Part shown: one piece after another, positions 63,532 to 64,000 of the stretch
Layout of the letters: the number at the start of each line of letters is the position of its first letter
How positions within the stretch are numbered: the first letter of the stretch is position 1
NCBI RefSeq assembly: GCF_002976435.1
Contig: NZ_PUGF01000010.1
Location: 62,001 to 126,000 of the forward strand
Reading direction: 5' to 3'
DNA length: 64,000 nucleotides
Source: Solimicrobium silvestre
Lineage (GTDB): Bacteria; Pseudomonadota; Gammaproteobacteria; Burkholderiales; Burkholderiaceae_D
Notes under the pieces: generated by a model
Told to the model about the DNA's origin: nothing
What the model saw: the letters and a program-made list of their open reading frames with translations, nothing else
Databases searched by the model: none
Translations under genes and position numbers: made by a program

Positions 63532-64000
63532 TTATTTTCTTTCGAAGATGCATTTCACTGTCTTCGTTGTACTGCCCTGAGTACGCAGGTAGATCATCTG
63601 CGGCAACGCAGGAGTGCCGGTACCAATGCGTAAAATCAGCACCTCGGTCATCGGTATCGGTGCGTTGGTAAATCGTGTCAATTGAACGCCTGGCTGACCT
63701 GGCGCGCTGGAATCTTCCAGATTATGAATAACAGCCCCGTTCGCCGCATAGGCTAACGGTTCCCAGTGGATGCCTATTTTTTCGCGCTCAACCTGAAACT
63801 GAAATCCGGGGTGATCTTCATCCACCATCAATGAGCAGAGCCGGCCGTCGCTCGTCTCGCCCTGATAAGTTCCTGCCACGCTATGCAAGCCAACTGACGT
63901 TGTGTTCGGTTGTTTTCTGAGTGCGGTACTAAGTTGATCCACGCGACGGATCAATGCCGGTATTTCGCTGGTTGAAACAACATGCTGTGAAAGCGTATTT
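63532..64000 (-). CDS. unknown protein, 5' end cut by the window edge
   Basis: The frame stays open from a stop at 63532 to the end of the window without a convincing start; TTG 63954 is internal. Visible are about 155 residues: a short helical stretch (VSTSEIPALIRRVDQLSTALRK) and a beta-rich domain (GTYQGETSDGRLC, then GIHWEPLAYAANGAVIHNLE). The family is not recognised. Confidence 0.7.
   Translation of the reverse strand, partial: NTLSQHVVSTSEIPALIRRVDQLSTALRKQPNTTSVGLHSVAGTYQGETSDGRLCSLMVDEDHPGFQFQVEREKIGIHWEPLAYAANGAVIHNLEDSSAPGQPGVQLTRFTNAPIPMTEVLILRIGTGTPALPQMIYLRTQGSTTKTVKCIFERK

Noticed and set aside
1-64000. CRISPR arrays, tRNA or rRNA genes
   Set aside because: No regularly spaced repeats and no tRNA or rRNA signature sequences were seen on reading. 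A covariance-model scan would be needed to exclude a divergent tRNA.

Overview
The window looks like part of a chromosome of a flagellated betaproteobacterium of moderate GC, most likely Burkholderiales and probably Oxalobacteraceae. This is inferred from family content, not from a database search. The evidence is a master regulator pair flhDC directly upstream of motAB and a cheY-cheA-cheW-cheR-cheD-cheB-cheY-cheZ operon, a glnA / DUF4124 / ntrB / ntrC cluster, dnaX-ybaB-recR-dnaQ, intracellular PHA depolymerase plus a phasin, a 7Fe ferredoxin next to a thioredoxin-reductase-like ferredoxin-NADP reductase, and a PEP-CTERM protein. No rRNA, tRNA or CRISPR was seen.

Layout. 1-600: decayed coding remnants. 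598-4172: the most interesting locus, read here as a split borosin RiPP system. It has two small helical precursor-like proteins (598-816 and 3015-3335), a TPR/GGDEF membrane protein (854-2653), and a tetrapyrrole-methylase-fold enzyme (3360-4172) carrying the motifs of fungal borosin backbone N-methyltransferases. The locus is a decayed tandem duplication. Copy A keeps precursor and GGDEF gene but only a 5' scrap of the methyltransferase (2814-2894) and carries a MITE-like insertion (2664-2795). Copy B keeps precursor and methyltransferase but only the last codons of the GGDEF gene, now fused in frame behind the precursor core.

4.2-9.8 kb: an SRPBCC protein, a KAS III-like synthase, an MHS-type transporter and a LytS/LytTR two-component pair. 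9.8-17.7 kb: an accessory stretch of loosely packed genes (S9 peptidase, two unknown membrane proteins, a GNAT protein flanked by diverged direct repeats, an inactivated IS1182-type transposase, an AT-rich lipoprotein). 17.8-21.2 kb: a minus-strand MoxR / VWA gene set with a GNAT gene between, and a Phd-VapC-like toxin-antitoxin pair. 21.4-33.4 kb: two small cytochromes c, a Ser/Ala-rich protein, a secreted HExxH-x18-E protein behind a sigma-54 promoter, DUF1841, nitroreductase, nth, rnfB-like, phaZ, fpr, fdxA, a D-2-hydroxyacid dehydrogenase, phasin, an SPW protein and acyl-CoA-binding protein.

33.6-48.6 kb: a LysR regulator beside a metallo-beta-lactamase-fold lipoprotein, FKBP, EI24/CysZ-like, CinA-like and rhodanese genes, then nitrogen regulation (glnA with sigma-54 promoter and NtrC-like sites, ntrBC), then DNA replication and repair genes (dnaX with an A9 slippage site, ybaB, recR, dnaQ). 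49.2-62 kb: flagellar master regulators, motor stator genes and the chemotaxis operon, closing with an EAL-like/HDOD protein and a strong terminator. This operon has two CheY proteins, each beside a protein with the CheZ DxxxQ catalytic motif. 62-64 kb: minus-strand secreted or surface proteins (tail-collar domain, PEP-CTERM) and a gene cut by the window edge.
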